Source: Paenibacillus sp. sptzw28 (GTDB taxonomy: Bacteria > Bacillota > Bacilli > Paenibacillales > Paenibacillaceae). From it: a stretch of 64,000 nucleotides of DNA. The notes beneath the pieces were generated by a model. The model worked only from the letters and a program-made list of their open reading frames with translations. It searched no databases and was not told the origin of the DNA. The stretch covers positions 3,754,001-3,818,000 of the forward strand of contig NZ_CP080545.1 in NCBI RefSeq assembly GCF_019550795.1, written 5' to 3'. Both the position numbers and the translations under genes were made by a program. This document shows positions 63,308 through 64,000 of the stretch, one piece after another (the first letter of the stretch is position 1; each line of letters begins with the position of its first letter).

Positions 63308-64000
63308 TCAATCATCAATTTGATCAAGAGGACTTTTAATACGTCTGACATCTTTTATACTTACATGAGTATATCGTTCGGTGGTACGAGTACTTTGATG
63401 ACCCAGCAGTTCTTGGATGTACCGAATATCAATGCCTCCTTCTAATAGATGAGTGGCAAATGAATGTCGCAACGAATGTATACTAACCTTCTTTGGTACT
63501 CCGGACGCAACTAAAGCTTGTTCAAAGATTTTTTGAACCGAACGTTCCGTCAGATGCCTCCCCTCGTTTTGTCCTGGAAACATCCATATTTCTGGTTTTT
63601 CTTGATGATAGTAGCGCAGAAATATTTCTAAAGCAGTATCGGATAGAAGGGTAAGCCGATCTTTTCTTCCTTTACCTTGACGAATTCGCAGCGTTTTACG
63701 TTCTTTGTCAAAATCCTGTAATCGTAGACGTACTACCTCACTCACTCGTAATCCTGAAGAATATGTTAAGTATAAAATGGCTTTGTGTTTCAAGTTTCGG
63801 ACTGCTTTTAAGATGAGTATAACTTCATTGAGGGATAAAACATTTGGAAGTTTATGTTCCTTTTTGGGTCTAATATATGGTGCAGATTCATTTTGTTTAA
63901 GAACCTTCTGGAAATAGAACTTTATCGCACTGATTGCTTGATTTACATAGGCATGAGAGCAATTTTTATGTAGCAAATATAGTGAATAGTTGTGAATCGT
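63308..64000 (-). CDS. Tyrosine recombinase, probable cassette integrase (5' end outside window)
   Basis: The C-terminal catalytic domain is complete: Arg in SSGLRVSEVVRLR, Lys in RIRQGKGRKDRLT, HxxR in VSIHSLRHSFATHLLEGG, His in ELLGHQSTRTT and nucleophile Tyr in TERYTHV (codon at 63371-63373). The visible N-terminal part (SHAYVNQAISAIKFYFQKVL) is the core-binding SAM-like domain and stays open to the edge. The stretch between Lys and HxxR is short, without the extra helix usual in IntI, so it looks nearer to XerC/D-type enzymes. Co-directional with the cassettes, immediately upstream of attI. Confidence 0.88.
   Translation of the reverse strand, partial: TIHNYSLYLLHKNCSHAYVNQAISAIKFYFQKVLKQNESAPYIRPKKEHKLPNVLSLNEVILILKAVRNLKHKAILYLTYSSGLRVSEVVRLRLQDFDKERKTLRIRQGKGRKDRLTLLSDTALEIFLRYYHQEKPEIWMFPGQNEGRHLTERSVQKIFEQALVASGVPKKVSIHSLRHSFATHLLEGGIDIRYIQELLGHQSTRTTERYTHVSIKDVRRIKSPLDQIDD

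Noticed and set aside
63308..64000. Recombinase as housekeeping XerC/XerD
   Set aside because: Catalytic-domain similarity exists, but its position directly at the attI-like junction and array argues for a dedicated role. The possibility is kept as a caveat because the 5' end is not visible.

Overview
The window looks like a chromosomal segment of a Paenibacillus-type Bacillota. The left two thirds have moderate GC, strong AGGAGG-type ribosome binding sites, ATG/GTG/TTG starts, lipobox lipoproteins, YesM/YesN-type two-component regulators and plant-polysaccharide operons with LplABC/MalFG-type transporters. The right third is AT-rich and is a different kind of DNA.

Region 1 (1-42 kb) is mostly carbohydrate utilisation. 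A divergent AraC regulator faces a five-gene fructan locus on the minus strand: solute-binding protein, two permeases, GH172 and GH32, with a partial glycerate kinase downstream. Next come a secreted GH5-ricin endoglucanase, an M20 dipeptidase, an AadA-like nucleotidyltransferase, a GH51 arabinofuranosidase divergent from a LacI regulator with paired palindromic operators, an ABC-2 exporter and a secreted phosphoesterase. A minus-strand hemicellulose/pectin cluster follows (YesN, YesM, solute-binding protein, two permeases, GH115, CE12 esterase, GH43). Between these genes lie many decayed fragments: fucosidase-like, SDR, FIVAR-type, GH43, AraC, UvrA-like, 2H phosphoesterase-like and a serine recombinase.

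Region 2 (about 44.3-64 kb) is an integron-like gene-cassette array. Twenty-four attC-like elements, mostly 145-206 bp, separate single small AT-rich genes that all lie on the minus strand. A tyrosine recombinase sits at the head of the array at the right edge, followed by a short attI-like region. Each element is bounded by AAC/GTT cores. In 18 array cassettes the variable core bases at one end are the exact reverse complement of those at the other end, as expected if each cassette was inserted as a circle by G^TT exchange. The sites have a multibranch fold supported by covariation. The recombinase does not show the insertion typical of IntI and is co-directional with the cassettes. Cargo includes GNAT acetyltransferases, Nudix hydrolases, a VOC protein, a DinB-like protein, a metallophosphoesterase, an ornithine-carbamoyltransferase relative, P-loop kinases, immunity-like DUF proteins and unknowns. 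One cassette is split by an intact IS3-family element, and a decayed IS3-family element truncates the distal end.

A two-cassette satellite (24.0-25.3 kb) with the same site type lies about 19 kb from the array, downstream of the phosphoesterase gene, and looks like insertion at a secondary site. The array with its non-canonical recombinase is the most interesting content of the window.
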